64,000 bases of DNA from positions 35,947,299-36,011,298 of the forward strand of contig OX328099.1 of assembly GCA_946811185.2 (NCBI GenBank). The letters are read 5' to 3'. Shown here piece by piece: positions 60,701 to 63,908 of this stretch. A model generated the notes under the pieces. It searched no databases and was not told the DNA's origin. It was given only the letters and a program-made list of their open reading frames with translations. Each line of letters starts with the position of its first letter. The stretch's first letter is position 1. The position numbers were made by a program, and so were the translations under genes. This stretch comes from Hippopus hippopus. Taxonomy: Eukaryota > Mollusca > Bivalvia > Cardiida > Cardiidae.

Positions 60701-63700
60701 ACAAAATAAATTAACAGTTCCAAGTCAATTACTTTTAGTTGTTGAAGCGCAATGAAAGGGACAGATGAGTATCATGGCGGCCATTGGCCCTCTCGAGACA
60801 GCAGCACCAGAATACCAGTACAGCGAAAATCAAGGCATTTTGGTCCCTTCTATCATTCAATATATATGCACCTAAGAGGACAGGTTTCTTTTAAAGACTA
60901 TTTTACCATAAAACATCTAAAAATATTGCATGACTGAACAAAAGACTTTGAAACATTTACTATCAGTAGCAGGGAATGTTCTGGAAAAATTGTTCGACTT
61001 TAAGTAACCAAACAAAATAGGTCACAAAATTCTCTGATCTAATTACAGATTGGAATCTTGCCATATTATTTCAGTATGGTCATATGACTTTTTGGCATCC
61101 AACTTACTATGCCACATATCAGAAACTTTTCAGGATTAAGATTAAATATTAGACTTTATATTGGGCTGGTATCAGGTTAACCTTTTACCACACAATCCCG
61201 AGTTTTAACAACCCTGAAAAAGAAGCCTTTTGAAAACATTGTGGGAAAGGAGAAAATGCTGGTAACCAGCATTTTCTTCTTTTCCCACAATGTTCTCTAC
61301 CCCAAAAAAGACAAATTCCATCATTTGAGCCACATTCAAATCGTCGTCTGCAAGCACTTTAAATTTGGACAAGTCTACAATTTTGTCATCTGGTAAAGAG
61401 TTAAAAAGGTAATAAGAAATTTGTCACTAAAGGCTTGGTCACACCGAGCTAACGGACGAGTAACAGATAAAAAATCATTTTATCCGTTCGTGTCCATTTG
61501 TATCCGTTTCATGTCCGTTTCTTGTCCGGTGAATACGCTACTTGGCCGGCGACGTCCGGTGATGTCCGTTCCGTCCGATGGAAAGTTTTGAGCATGTTCA
61601 AAATTTCCACCGGACAAAACGGACAGAGACATGCAAATGACAGACTTTGGATGCATCTGACTATTTATACCCTTGGCATGTCTCGTGTCCGGTACGTTCC
61701 TCGTACGTTGGTGTTCGGTACATTTCCGTTCATCGTACGTTGGAAGAACGTTTTGTCCGGTTCTCATGCGATGCACTTCCGTTTTATCCAGTACAAGTCC
61801 GTTACTCATACGGTGATATCCGTTAATAGACCGTTTATTATCCGGTACATATCCGGTAAACATGCGTTTTTTCCGTTACATGTGCGATACTCGTGCGGTC
61901 ATTGTGTGGCTTCTTTGCTCCACACATCGATTGCGTGAGCCTCGAGCGACAGAGGAGATGAATTTTGTCACCGGATAACCAAATTCTGCATGTTTTTGTC
62001 CGTTTTCCCTCCGTTACATATCCGTTAGCCGGTCTGACCAAGCCTTAAAACTGATCTTCCCTTTAGAAACATGCATGCATACTGTCTTGTGTTAATTGCA
62101 TTTCGTAAATTAACAGCAGTGACACCATTGTTTACACAGACTTCCCGAAAGTTCATAAAAAGTGTCAGACATTTGGTCTGACAAAATCTGTCAGACCGAA
62201 AGAAAATCTGTCAGACTGAACCAAATCTACCAAAAACAAAGAAAACGTAAGAAAGAAAGGTAACAGTTGTATCAACTTTATGCATATAATGAAATTAAAC
62301 TATTTCTCCACTCTTAAAGACTTTCAAAAGTCACTGAAATTTCTTTCACTCTATTTATTCTCTGCTGAATGTCATTACTTGTCAGACCAAATCAAATTTA
62401 ACAAAAACAAAGATGGTGCAGTTTAGATTTTTCATGGTCGTCAACTGAGAATGCTCTAAAATTTTTGAATCCAGGAATAAAGGTGTTTATAATGTGAAGA
62501 TGTTGGTCCGTTCTTACTTTCTCGCAGTAAAAATACCAACAGTCTGTGCAGTGCATTTGCACCTTTTCTGAGTCATAAACCAACCATTCTCGTTGCTGCT
62601 TCCATTTCTCGCTAAATTTTCTCTCCGGTCTTTTTTTCTCCTATTCTTTTTTTTTTCAGCATGCTCCTCTGACGTTAATTTTCTTTTTTTGCCGGGTTTC
62701 GCACTTTCGTGATATTGTAACGACGCCATTTTTGTCCCAAACGTTGCAATTATGTTTTCAGCAGGTCAGAATAAATGCCGGACAGTCGAACCAATCCGGC
62801 CTGAAAAATCGTCTGTCCTCGTAAAGATTTGTCGGTCATGTCCGTCGGACCGATGTGTTTCACTGTCTGGTTTACATTCAAATTAGTAGTTCACACTAAA
62901 GGTGACGTCATTCATTTCTTAGTTGGCAAGAAAATCTGGATATCATTTCGAAAACAGGTATAGTCGTCCTCGCTGGTACCGCATCATCGATGATACCGCG
63001 GTAATTCGAAAAATACCTAATTTGTATATGTAGCGCTACCTATCCACTGTTTACTCCATTAAATCGAAAGCAGAAAAGTTTTTTCGTCACATCGGTTAAA
63101 AATAATAGATATATCTTCATGATTGATAAGTTACTTTCAATATTCACAAATTGCAATAATAAAGCTCAATTTTCCTTCATGTTTTGAAAATAATTACCCC
63201 CATTCTTCATAAAACAGATAATTCATGTATGACAGGTGAAGGTCGTCTGCTGTGACGTCATAGCCCTCGCCGGAAACAAAAACTACGGTACCTAAATCAT
63301 TTTCTGAATAAAAATTACCCTTTTTTACCATTTTTCAAATTACCAGAGATAACGCGGTACCACAGTGGACTCCCTTTGGAGCACCTGTGGTCAACATGGT
63401 AGCTTGACCCAGATATTCTTGTCTGAAAAACATGACTTTAACTTTGATAGCAACATTTATTGTAATGTTACATGCAACAGCTTATCACAGCATCGGAAAA
63501 TAATACATGTGAGTTCTCTCTCTTGTAGTGATTTTTCGGCGAAATTAAGTACCGCGGTACCAGCGAGGACCATCCTACCCCTCGAAAACAGGTGGGTCAA
63601 CGATAAAAAAGCTGCAAAAGATTCAAGCACTTACCTGCTTCGTGTCTGACCATTGGATCTTCGTTTTTATTTTCCAACACTTTCGTAAGGACAGGAATAG

Positions 63701-63908
63701 CATAAGGGTCTTGCATTTGTCCAAGACAGTAAGCAAGTTCATGTCTTAGAAGAGCTGAAGAATCCTCAAAACATTGCGCAATCAAGTCTATTGAGTCGTG
63801 TCCTCCTATATTTTTCAGAGAAAACAGAGCTCGAAATCGCTCCTTAAGTGGTTGTGATGTATCATTTAGTATTTTACCAATTACTGCTGGATTCATTTCA
63901 CTTGTCAT
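36565..63908 (-). CDS. DOHH: Deoxyhypusine hydroxylase, five exons
   Basis: DOHH hydroxylates the deoxyhypusine side chain of translation factor eIF5A, the last step of hypusine formation, using a di-iron centre held by HEAT-like repeats. Coding exons on the minus strand are 63908-63635, 58446-58370, 57167-56921, 40407-40258 and 36743-36565. They sum to 927 nt (308 residues plus stop), close to the human length of 302. All introns are GT/AG and phases join cleanly. The four His-Glu pairs are present at residues about 56-57, 89-90, 210-211 and 243-244, matching the family's iron ligands. Introns are 5.2, 1.2, 16.5 and 3.5 kb. Intron 3 holds the Polinton element. No damage is seen in the coding exons. 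Confidence 0.96.
36817..37020 (+). repeat. R1 MITE copy (diverged)
   Basis: Starts 'ttaactctttactaaacaat' and has the core 'ggggaaaaggagaaaatg' with 'cattttctccttttc'. A second half-palindrome ('ctttttcccacaatg') lies at 36990-37010. Confidence 0.55.
37020..38040. other. Intron 4 sequence, nothing recognised
   Basis: No element or exon identified. A 101-codon minus-strand open frame (37950-37645) has several Leu/Cys-rich stretches but no motif or splice context and is not called. Confidence 0.4.
38041..38400 (+). repeat. Tandem pair of diverged about 165-bp units
   Basis: Both units share 'ggcataact.t.tcaaaaata', 'tgatggctac', 'ccttttgatagtt.acaact' and 'gtccaagtttgaa.taaa'. Periodic repeat resembling the R3 style. 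Confidence 0.55.
38598..38895. repeat. Inverted-repeat element R4, copy 1
   Basis: 'catttaaatttaaatcat' and 'ttaaaagtatggaaatta' on the left are mirrored by 'taatttccatacttttaaat' and 'atgatttaaattcc' on the right. An inner pair ('gtgttagttgctggcaga' against 'tctgccaatgacttacac') extends the fold. A second copy is near 58968-59205. Confidence 0.7.
39010..39370. repeat. Diverged R1 copies, mostly reverse
   Basis: 'atgatgggatttgtctttga' blocks, 'cactgtgggacaaggaaagg' and 'accagcattttctcactttg' mark one or two decayed R1 copies. Palindrome arms are no longer perfect. Confidence 0.45.
39548..39752 (+). repeat. R1 MITE copy
   Basis: Begins 'taaccctatactgcacaatc', core 'ggaaacattgtgg' / 'ctacaatgttttct', ends 'tctggtaaagatttaa'. 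Confidence 0.65.
40258..40407 (-). CDS. DOHH: DOHH exon 4
   Basis: 150 nt with the third and fourth iron-binding pairs ('[13 protein letters not shown]', '[12 protein letters not shown]'). Acceptor 'tttcag', donor GTAAAA. Separated from exon 3 by the 16.5-kb intron that houses the Polinton. Confidence 0.96.
40901..41115 (-). repeat. R1 MITE copy, reverse orientation
   Basis: Starts 'tttaccaaatgacaaaattt' and ends 'gataaagggttaa', with 'gagaaaatgctggttacc' and 'ctccttttctcacaatgttt' in the centre. Confidence 0.75.
41221..41440 (+). repeat. R1 MITE copy
   Basis: Starts 'ttaacctttatcactcaatc'; core 'gaaaacattgtcggaaaa' / 'ccaacaatgttttctgcc'. The 3' end is diverged. Confidence 0.65.
41552..41790 (+). 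repeat. R1 MITE copy, decayed
   Basis: 'ttaacccattaccaaatgac', then 'acaaaatggtggtaactagc' and 'aaagacaaatccagtcattt'. Palindrome largely lost. Confidence 0.5.
42005..42160 (-). repeat. R1 MITE copy, reverse, partial
   Basis: 'ttgatgggatttttcttc', 'gtgggaaaaggcaaaatg' / 'cattttctccttttcc', ending near 'ctgttaaaggg'. Confidence 0.55.
42160..43546. other. Intron 3 sequence left of the Polinton
   Basis: No gene or clear element. The last 200 bp resemble the R3-type sequence found right of the Polinton (shared 'ttttcaac.ttaa' and 'cttttccc' spacing). Confidence 0.4.
43547..43789 (+). repeat. Left terminal inverted repeat of the Polinton
   Basis: Begins 'ctggctcattttcc'. Homology to the reverse complement of 55511-55741 continues through 'gaaattcccgacaatact', 'aaaccctagaggcgtgca' and 'acccgttgaggttttaaatt', and stops after 'acgcctcc'. 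It overlaps the 3' end of the PolB reading frame. Confidence 0.9.
43770..45296 (-). pseudogene. Protein-primed DNA polymerase B, C-terminal part, broken
   Basis: Polintons replicate with a family B polymerase that primes from a protein. Read from 45296 down: the end of the exonuclease region ('[20 protein letters not shown]'), motif A ('[12 protein letters not shown]', near 44960), motif B region ('[14 protein letters not shown]', near 44530), motif C ('YTDTDSF', near 44245) and the thumb ('[19 protein letters not shown]', near 43860). The catalytic aspartates of motifs A and C are present. The usual Arg-Gly-Gly before 'VS' reads Arg-Trp-Gly. Breaks: a one-base shift in the T6 run at 44756-44761, an in-frame stop at 44375-44377, and a shift in the T6 run at 44277-44282. 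The N-terminal half, including most exonuclease motifs, is missing. Confidence 0.93.
45290..45633 (-). CDS. Ala/Lys-rich amphipathic Polinton protein, C-terminus fused
   Basis: Starts at the ATG at 45633, six bases after the preceding gene. An N-terminal Gly-rich patch and hydrophobic segment ('[14 protein letters not shown]') precede alternating Ala-Gly-Lys helices up to a conserved-looking 'ALIDGSG' near the end. I recognise this as a common Polinton small protein; a comparison with membrane-active or core proteins of adenoviruses is only a guess. The last codons run into PolB sequence in another frame, marking the deletion junction near 45285-45305 (nominal stop 45268). Confidence 0.55.
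45639..46583 (-). pseudogene. Conserved Polinton protein of unknown function, one in-frame stop
   Basis: One reading frame of about 315 codons from ATG at 46583, interrupted only by TGA at 46254-46256. The first part (109 codons) is a charged coiled coil ending in a Pro/Leu-rich segment. After the stop comes '[13 protein letters not shown]', then '[12 protein letters not shown]' and the C-terminal '[16 protein letters not shown]' and '[16 protein letters not shown]' segments, which I recognise as a widespread Polinton-associated protein. In other copies these parts belong to one protein. The stop could be a mutation or sequence error. Function unknown, perhaps virion-associated. Confidence 0.65.
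46601..46696. repeat. 12-bp minisatellite, eight units, upstream of the 46583 gene
   Basis: Eight consecutive 12-bp units of the form 'ncctattttaaa' from 46601 to 46696. They lie in the gap between two minus-strand genes, 18 bp upstream of the 46583 ATG. Each unit holds a TTTTAAA core, so the array could act as a promoter; this is inference. Confidence 0.75.
46788..47336 (-). CDS. Polinton membrane protein of unknown function
   Basis: 182 codons, intact. A Pro-rich N-terminus ('[12 protein letters not shown]') is followed by a coiled coil ('[19 protein letters not shown]'), two hydrophobic segments (residues about 70-90 and 95-110, Gly/Ala/Thr rich), then a charged helical tail. Recognised as a commonly conserved Polinton-associated protein; role unknown, possibly in an internal membrane or lysis-type function. 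The start has a duplicated 'MDADK', so ATG at 47336 or 47321 could be used. Confidence 0.65.
   Translation of the reverse strand: MDADKMDADKSIYPKLPTAPPEEGAQNYRLQKINEIQSILEREKEKRETLSKKYHRAVKTVDAADISLTATTTVLSVGGVALLSTVIATPAILAMEGAAIITGALSVVGHYVTRKCSVKAEKHKKIKTLALAKLNTIASHISKALSDNAVSNQEFQLIVEELEKYRSMKEEIRHQKNTLRND
47355..47723 (-). CDS. dUTPase-like beta-fold protein, Polinton
   Basis: 122 codons, intact, starting at 47723. Spacing of '[16 protein letters not shown]', '[16 protein letters not shown]' and a C-terminal '[11 protein letters not shown]' suggests a beta-barrel of the dUTPase type. The Ser-Arg-Ser and Tyr-containing catalytic motifs are not visible, so an enzymatic role is doubtful. 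It could be a structural protein. Preceded by an AT-rich stem-loop. Confidence 0.4.
   Translation of the reverse strand: MHKFGNVYCLRSRQPKTFFWKPGKVRYLPEKLNPTTWKIFTQEKLAVKPGENRVISLRFGVGLVKGVVLISLIQLAKEERLNLQNENILEDSEDILVTLTNVGKAVAVLEEKEPICLLYYLT
47734..47765. terminator. Perfect stem-loop (13-bp arms, 6-nt loop)
   Basis: Arms 'aaatttataacga' and 'tcgttataaattt'. It lies 8 bp 3' of the stop of the 48088-47774 gene on the minus strand and just upstream of the next start (47723). Position suggests 3'-end formation; inferred. Confidence 0.7.
47774..48088 (-). CDS. Highly charged Lys/Glu-rich protein, Polinton
   Basis: 104 codons, intact. The first two thirds are a Lys/Glu/Arg-rich helix with three near-repeats of 'AEKQE'. 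The C-terminal part is less charged ('[20 protein letters not shown]'). No family recognised; DNA-binding or scaffold roles are conceivable but unsupported. It lies between two related stem-loops. Confidence 0.5.
   Translation of the reverse strand: MGRKSGAQRRKDKKAIAEKQELEKILAEKQESEKDERHEELKERSKSYREAKREWYKIKQAEELKRNKRHNPGRSMVYTGVIYNEVKEKYVTIVKTGNDTVGVG
48139..48168. terminator. Stem-loop, same family (12-bp arms, one mismatch)
   Basis: Arms 'aatttataatga' and 'tcgttataaatt' with a 6-nt loop, overlapping by one base the stop codon of the gene at 48168. Nearly the same sequence as the stem-loop at 47734. Confidence 0.7.
48168..48736 (-). pseudogene. Conserved Polinton virion-type protein, shifted at codon 2
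   Basis: From about 48730 the frame encodes '[20 protein letters not shown]', '[16 protein letters not shown]', a hydrophobic Gly/Ala/Leu segment ('[18 protein letters not shown]'), and a C-terminal '[20 protein letters not shown]'. I recognise it as a widespread Polinton protein, likely virion-associated. The only plausible ATG (48736) is one base out of frame with the rest, so a single-base loss right after the start has disabled it unless an internal start is used. Otherwise the reading frame is open to the stop at 48168. Confidence 0.65.
48759..49526 (-). CDS. Penton-like minor capsid protein
   Basis: 255 codons, intact, from ATG at 49526. Features match the Polinton minor capsid (single jelly-roll, penton-like) protein: beta-rich throughout, '[20 protein letters not shown]' near residues 37-56, '[17 protein letters not shown]' near 80-96, and a C-terminal '[13 protein letters not shown]'. 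It would form the capsid vertices, with the major capsid protein building the faces. No major capsid gene is visible in this copy. The upstream gap contains a perfect stem-loop. Confidence 0.65.
   Translation of the reverse strand: MEPILEKIAANTVPKSSHQIVVSSNETRFTTTFNPKIELDEIKQHEIAMVNLETYYSFPNITKNNAFIYCTDAGNSWVKITIPEGSYDLVDLNDVIQGELRKNGHWDSVNEEYPITLSANTNTLKAVLILENNFWVDFNHPNSLSKVLGFNHTKYEGGFHKSENIINIIDINSILVNINHISGSYVNGSKQNTVCSFFPNVSLGYKIVETLVNLVYLPLNTHTLEDLAVSITDQNGTLLNLRGENLTIRFHVRET
49541..49568. terminator. Perfect stem-loop (12-bp arms, 4-nt loop)
   Basis: Arms 'aaaatttatctc' and 'gagataaatttt', 4 bp 3' of the shifted stop (49573) of the 49882 gene and just upstream of the penton start. 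The minus-strand continuation after the stem is T-rich. Confidence 0.75.
49573..49882 (-). pseudogene. Small helical Polinton protein, shifted near its C-terminus
   Basis: First ATG at 49882 (71 codons to a stop at 49667). Charged and helical ('[20 protein letters not shown]'). At the A6 run near 49676-49681, a one-base change would continue into '[20 protein letters not shown]' and end at 49573, right before a stem-loop, which suggests this longer form is ancestral. No family recognised. Confidence 0.45.
49902..49927. terminator. Perfect stem-loop (11-bp arms, 4-nt loop)
   Basis: Arms 'aaatttatctc' and 'gagataaattt', almost the same as at 49541. Located 20 bp upstream of the 49882 start and 5 bp 3' of a likely ancestral stop (49933) of the gene before it. 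Confidence 0.72.
49933..50324 (-). pseudogene. Unknown Polinton gene, probably shifted near the end
   Basis: 107 codons from ATG at 50324 to a stop at 50001. Helical N-terminus, aromatic-rich middle ('[17 protein letters not shown]'). In a neighbouring frame the sequence continues '[20 protein letters not shown]' to a stop at 49933, next to a stem-loop, suggesting a lost longer C-terminus. Its first codons (Met-Glu-Pro-Val-Leu-Glu) mirror those of the penton-like gene (Met-Glu-Pro-Ile-Leu-Glu), including the DNA around them. No family recognised. Confidence 0.4.
50392..50826 (-). pseudogene. Genome-packaging ATPase, C-terminal half, two stops
   Basis: FtsK/HerA-type packaging ATPase of Polintons. 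Visible are the Walker B strand ('[12 protein letters not shown]') near 50740, '[16 protein letters not shown]' (sensor region), and after an in-frame TGA at 50623-50625, '[20 protein letters not shown]' and '[11 protein letters not shown]'. A second in-frame stop, TAG at 50488-50490, stands where a Trp codon would fit. The Walker A half is absent: the frame opens at 50826 only about 35 codons before Walker B and abuts the divergent small zinc-ribbon gene. Not functional. Confidence 0.85.
50850..50999 (+). CDS. Small zinc-ribbon-like protein (DUF5679-like)
   Basis: 49 residues, intact, too short for many gene finders. Two Cys pairs: 'YCVKC' near the N-terminus and 'CAVCG' near the C-terminus, with '[11 protein letters not shown]' between and a basic tail. 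This matches the layout of a small DUF5679-type family found in DNA viruses and Polinton-like elements; the family call is from memory of the pattern. It is the first plus-strand gene after the divergent ATPase and is followed within 14 bp by the phospholipase gene. Confidence 0.65.
   Translation: MLYCVKCRKRTETLNQTPAVSKNGHNMVQGQCAVCGITKTQFVKGKARG
51013..51267 (+). CDS. Phospholipase A2 domain protein (parvovirus VP1u type)
   Basis: 84 residues, intact, from ATG at 51013 (an upstream in-frame GTG at 51001 is unlikely as a start). It shows the calcium-binding loop 'YNFTGPGT' and the catalytic helix '[15 protein letters not shown]' with the His-Asp dyad, in the order and spacing of the phospholipase A2 domain of parvoviral capsid proteins and some adintoviruses/Polintons. 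In parvoviruses this activity helps the virion leave the endosome; here a similar entry role is inference. Neighbours are the zinc-ribbon gene and the integrase. Confidence 0.8.
   Translation: MINNMPFEMHLPGYNFTGPGTKLKKRLNPDLTPKKWSKPVNRVDRAAYHHDVCYLKHNDTKTRNDVCDKNMLSELQEIYNPTLN
51270..52236 (+). pseudogene. Polinton integrase with chromodomain, two homopolymer shifts
   Basis: Retroviral-type integrase that inserts the element. ATG at 51270 ('[16 protein letters not shown]'); a one-base shift in the A6 run at 51331-51336 leads into '[13 protein letters not shown]' and the catalytic core: '[10 protein letters not shown]' (first Asp), '[10 protein letters not shown]' (second Asp), '[14 protein letters not shown]' (Glu). 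The DDE triad is complete. Another shift, in the A7 run at 51906-51912, precedes the SH3-like part ('[13 protein letters not shown]') and a C-terminal chromodomain ('[17 protein letters not shown]') ending at 52236. The N-terminal zinc region looks short. Confidence 0.9.
52238..52654 (+). CDS. Adenain-type cysteine protease
   Basis: 138 codons, intact, starting 1 bp after the integrase stop. Family C5-like maturation protease of Polintons and adenoviruses, which cleaves capsid precursor proteins. The triad region is clear: 'GTHWVAWYK' (His), '[11 protein letters not shown]' (Asp), a Gln in 'QGSGQ', and '[11 protein letters not shown]' (nucleophile Cys). The best-preserved enzyme gene in the element. 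Confidence 0.9.
   Translation: MPVIKVNNVTLLNGPLSNLELLSAVRKLRIPSFREVFLRDTLPKKLKDKECGILNLDDSDSPGTHWVAWYKNGGRKYYFDSFGLRLPTELVNNLKSPIFYNTEQLQGSGQTFCGHLCLYVLKLLSRRKGLQEIINSLH
52658..52771 (+). pseudogene. Start of a fibre-like Polinton gene, cut by a MITE
   Basis: Starts '[13 protein letters not shown]', a beginning I associate with a Polinton fibre- or tail-like protein, and continues through '[14 protein letters not shown]'. After about 38 codons the sequence becomes the R1 MITE (TTAA at 52772), and the rest of the gene is not found downstream. Confidence 0.5.
52772..53007 (+). repeat. R1 MITE copy inside the Polinton
   Basis: 'ttaaccctttaccacataaa' to a terminal 'aaattaa'. The central palindrome is diverged ('tcagccagtattttctcc'). 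It lies directly after the truncated fibre-like gene, so it moved in after the Polinton inserted, or marks a recombination point. Confidence 0.75.
53430..53846 (+). repeat. R3 repeat copy inside the Polinton
   Basis: 'aacttgtgatctccggggca', 'gaccccagggctataatatg', 'ggtagccctgggccttatgg', then a Pro/His-free tail of 'cggacgg' units and the end 'ggccttcggccagtggagct'. Foreign to the Polinton. Confidence 0.75.
53960..54120 (+). repeat. 58-bp tandem repeat, nearly three units
   Basis: Units at 53960-54017, 54018-54075 and 54076-54120 begin 'aaatggtaacctct' and contain 'taacagcccgtaagtt'. Only a few differences between units. Confidence 0.9.
54121..54582. other. Non-coding part of the Polinton right arm
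   Basis: No gene. Contains two 'tacacgttaaa' boxes (54136, 54203) and two similar blocks 'atacttcctctttcgctttc' and 'atactttctctttcaatct', each followed by 'ggtata'. Confidence 0.4.
54583..54610. terminator. Perfect stem-loop (12-bp arms, 4-nt loop)
   Basis: Arms 'aaattataactt' and 'aagttataattt', overlapping the stop codon (54609-54611) of the minus-strand gene to its right. Same placement as the stem-loops at 47.7-49.9 kb. Confidence 0.72.
54609..55415 (-). pseudogene. Unknown DNA-virus-type Polinton gene (possibly DUF5871-like), broken
   Basis: ATG at 55415 ('[18 protein letters not shown]'). The frame runs through '[19 protein letters not shown]' and 'KGPLFIRTP', then a shift near 55225-55245 moves to '[20 protein letters not shown]'. 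A second shift in a poly-A run (55022-55042) leads to '[19 protein letters not shown]', an in-frame TAA near 54800, and an acidic tail ('[18 protein letters not shown]') ending at 54609. The order resembles a DNA-virus family annotated DUF5871, of unknown function; I am not certain of that call. Confidence 0.5.
55511..55741 (-). repeat. Right terminal inverted repeat of the Polinton
   Basis: Reverse complement of the left repeat with scattered single-base differences; outer end '...aaaatgagccag'. Beyond it the left and right flanks share no 6-bp direct repeat. Confidence 0.9.
55750..56180 (+). repeat. R3-type units right of the Polinton
   Basis: Two units sharing 'gttcaagctattgatga' and 'gtcagatttt.tttaaaat', ending with 'gccctgctggcctttggcca'. 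Similar in type to the left flank, so the Polinton may sit in or between such repeats. Confidence 0.5.
56395..56910 (+). repeat. R3-family repeat with 'cggacg' tail
   Basis: 'ggttgccatggcaaccagaa', 'gaggaccaccaaaggaac', then about a dozen 'acggacgcacg'-like units (56800-56875) and the end 'cgctggccagtggagctaaa'. It ends 11 bp from DOHH exon 3. Confidence 0.7.
56921..57167 (-). CDS. DOHH: DOHH exon 3
   Basis: 247 nt. Begins '[16 protein letters not shown]', continues through the linker '[10 protein letters not shown]' that joins the two HEAT halves, and then '[13 protein letters not shown]' of the C-terminal half. Donor GTAAAG. It is 11 bp from the end of an R3 repeat in the intron. Confidence 0.95.
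57951..58176 (+). repeat. R1 MITE copy
   Basis: TTAA-bounded; core 'gaaaacattgtggggaaagg' with 'caccttttcccagaaggttt'. In DOHH intron 2. Confidence 0.75.
58370..58446 (-). CDS. DOHH: DOHH exon 2
   Basis: 77 nt between a 'ttataatag' acceptor and a GTATGT donor. Encodes '[16 protein letters not shown]' and the helix that follows; enters in phase 1 and leaves in phase 0. Confidence 0.95.
58471..58679 (+). repeat. R1 MITE copy
   Basis: 'ttaaccctttacaacacaat' to 'tatttggtaaaaagttaa'; one arm of the palindrome is largely deleted. Starts 25 bp upstream of the DOHH exon 2 acceptor. Confidence 0.72.
58716..58938 (+). repeat. R1 MITE copy, 3' end diverged
   Basis: 'ttaatcttttaccaagcaat', core 'ggagaaaatgttggtagcca'. 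Adjacent to the previous copy with only 36 bp between. Confidence 0.6.
58968..59205. repeat. Inverted-repeat element R4, copy 2
   Basis: 'catttaaatttaaatcacac' and 'gtgaaaattattgtgaagat' match R4 copy 1 at 38598; 'agtgttagatactgacagaa' pairs with 'tctgccagcaatcagctctt' further on. Confidence 0.6.
59867..60093 (+). repeat. R1 MITE copy
   Basis: 227 bp, TTAA start; core 'gaaaacattgttggaaaagg' and 'tttcccacaatgttttc'; ends 'tttgggaaagggtta'. Confidence 0.78.
60235..60320 (+). repeat. tRNA-like SINE head
   Basis: 'ctcactgatagagcacc' and B box 'ggttcaagtcc' with tRNA-like spacing, followed by 'catacaggtcgca'. No full cloverleaf. Confidence 0.45.
61177..61404 (+). repeat. R1 MITE copy, best-preserved palindrome
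   Basis: 228 bp between TTAA ends, 'ccttttacca' against 'tggtaaagag'. Centre 61232-61295: 'gaaaacattgtgggaaagg' and 'gagaaaatgctggt' pair with 'aaccagcattttc' and 'tttcccacaatgttctc', giving arms of about 30 bp. Confidence 0.85.
61430..62046. mobile_element. 617-bp element with terminal inverted repeats and TCCGTT arrays
   Basis: Ends 'aaggcttggtcacaccg' and 'cggtctgaccaagcctt', extended by 'gctaacgga' / 'tccgttagc'. The interior is packed with 'tccgtt', 'tccggt' and 'acgttgg'-like motifs at roughly 10-12 bp spacing on both strands. No transposase. A non-autonomous DNA element in DOHH intron 1. Confidence 0.75.
62514..62729 (-). other. Lys/Arg-rich open frame of uncertain status
   Basis: 71 codons beginning '[18 protein letters not shown]', strongly basic, then '[13 protein letters not shown]'. 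It could be the first exon of a transposon-derived or nuclear protein lying inside DOHH intron 1 on the same strand. No downstream exon or family recognised. Confidence 0.25.
62948..63593. mobile_element. Insertion flanked by 12-bp direct repeats, near DOHH exon 1
   Basis: 'tcgaaaacaggt' occurs at 62948-62959 and 63582-63593. Inside, 'tcctcgctggtaccgc' at the left end is mirrored by 'gcggtaccagcgagga' at the right end. About 620 bp, non-coding, with further 'taccgcggta' palindromes. It looks like a non-autonomous element with its target duplication. Confidence 0.6.
63635..63908 (-). CDS. DOHH: DOHH exon 1
   Basis: 91 codons plus one base, from ATG at 63908 to a GTAAGT donor. Contains the first two iron-binding pairs ('[12 protein letters not shown]' and 'PMVRHEAG') of the N-terminal HEAT half. 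A 12-bp-flanked insertion begins only 41 bp into the following intron. Confidence 0.96.
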
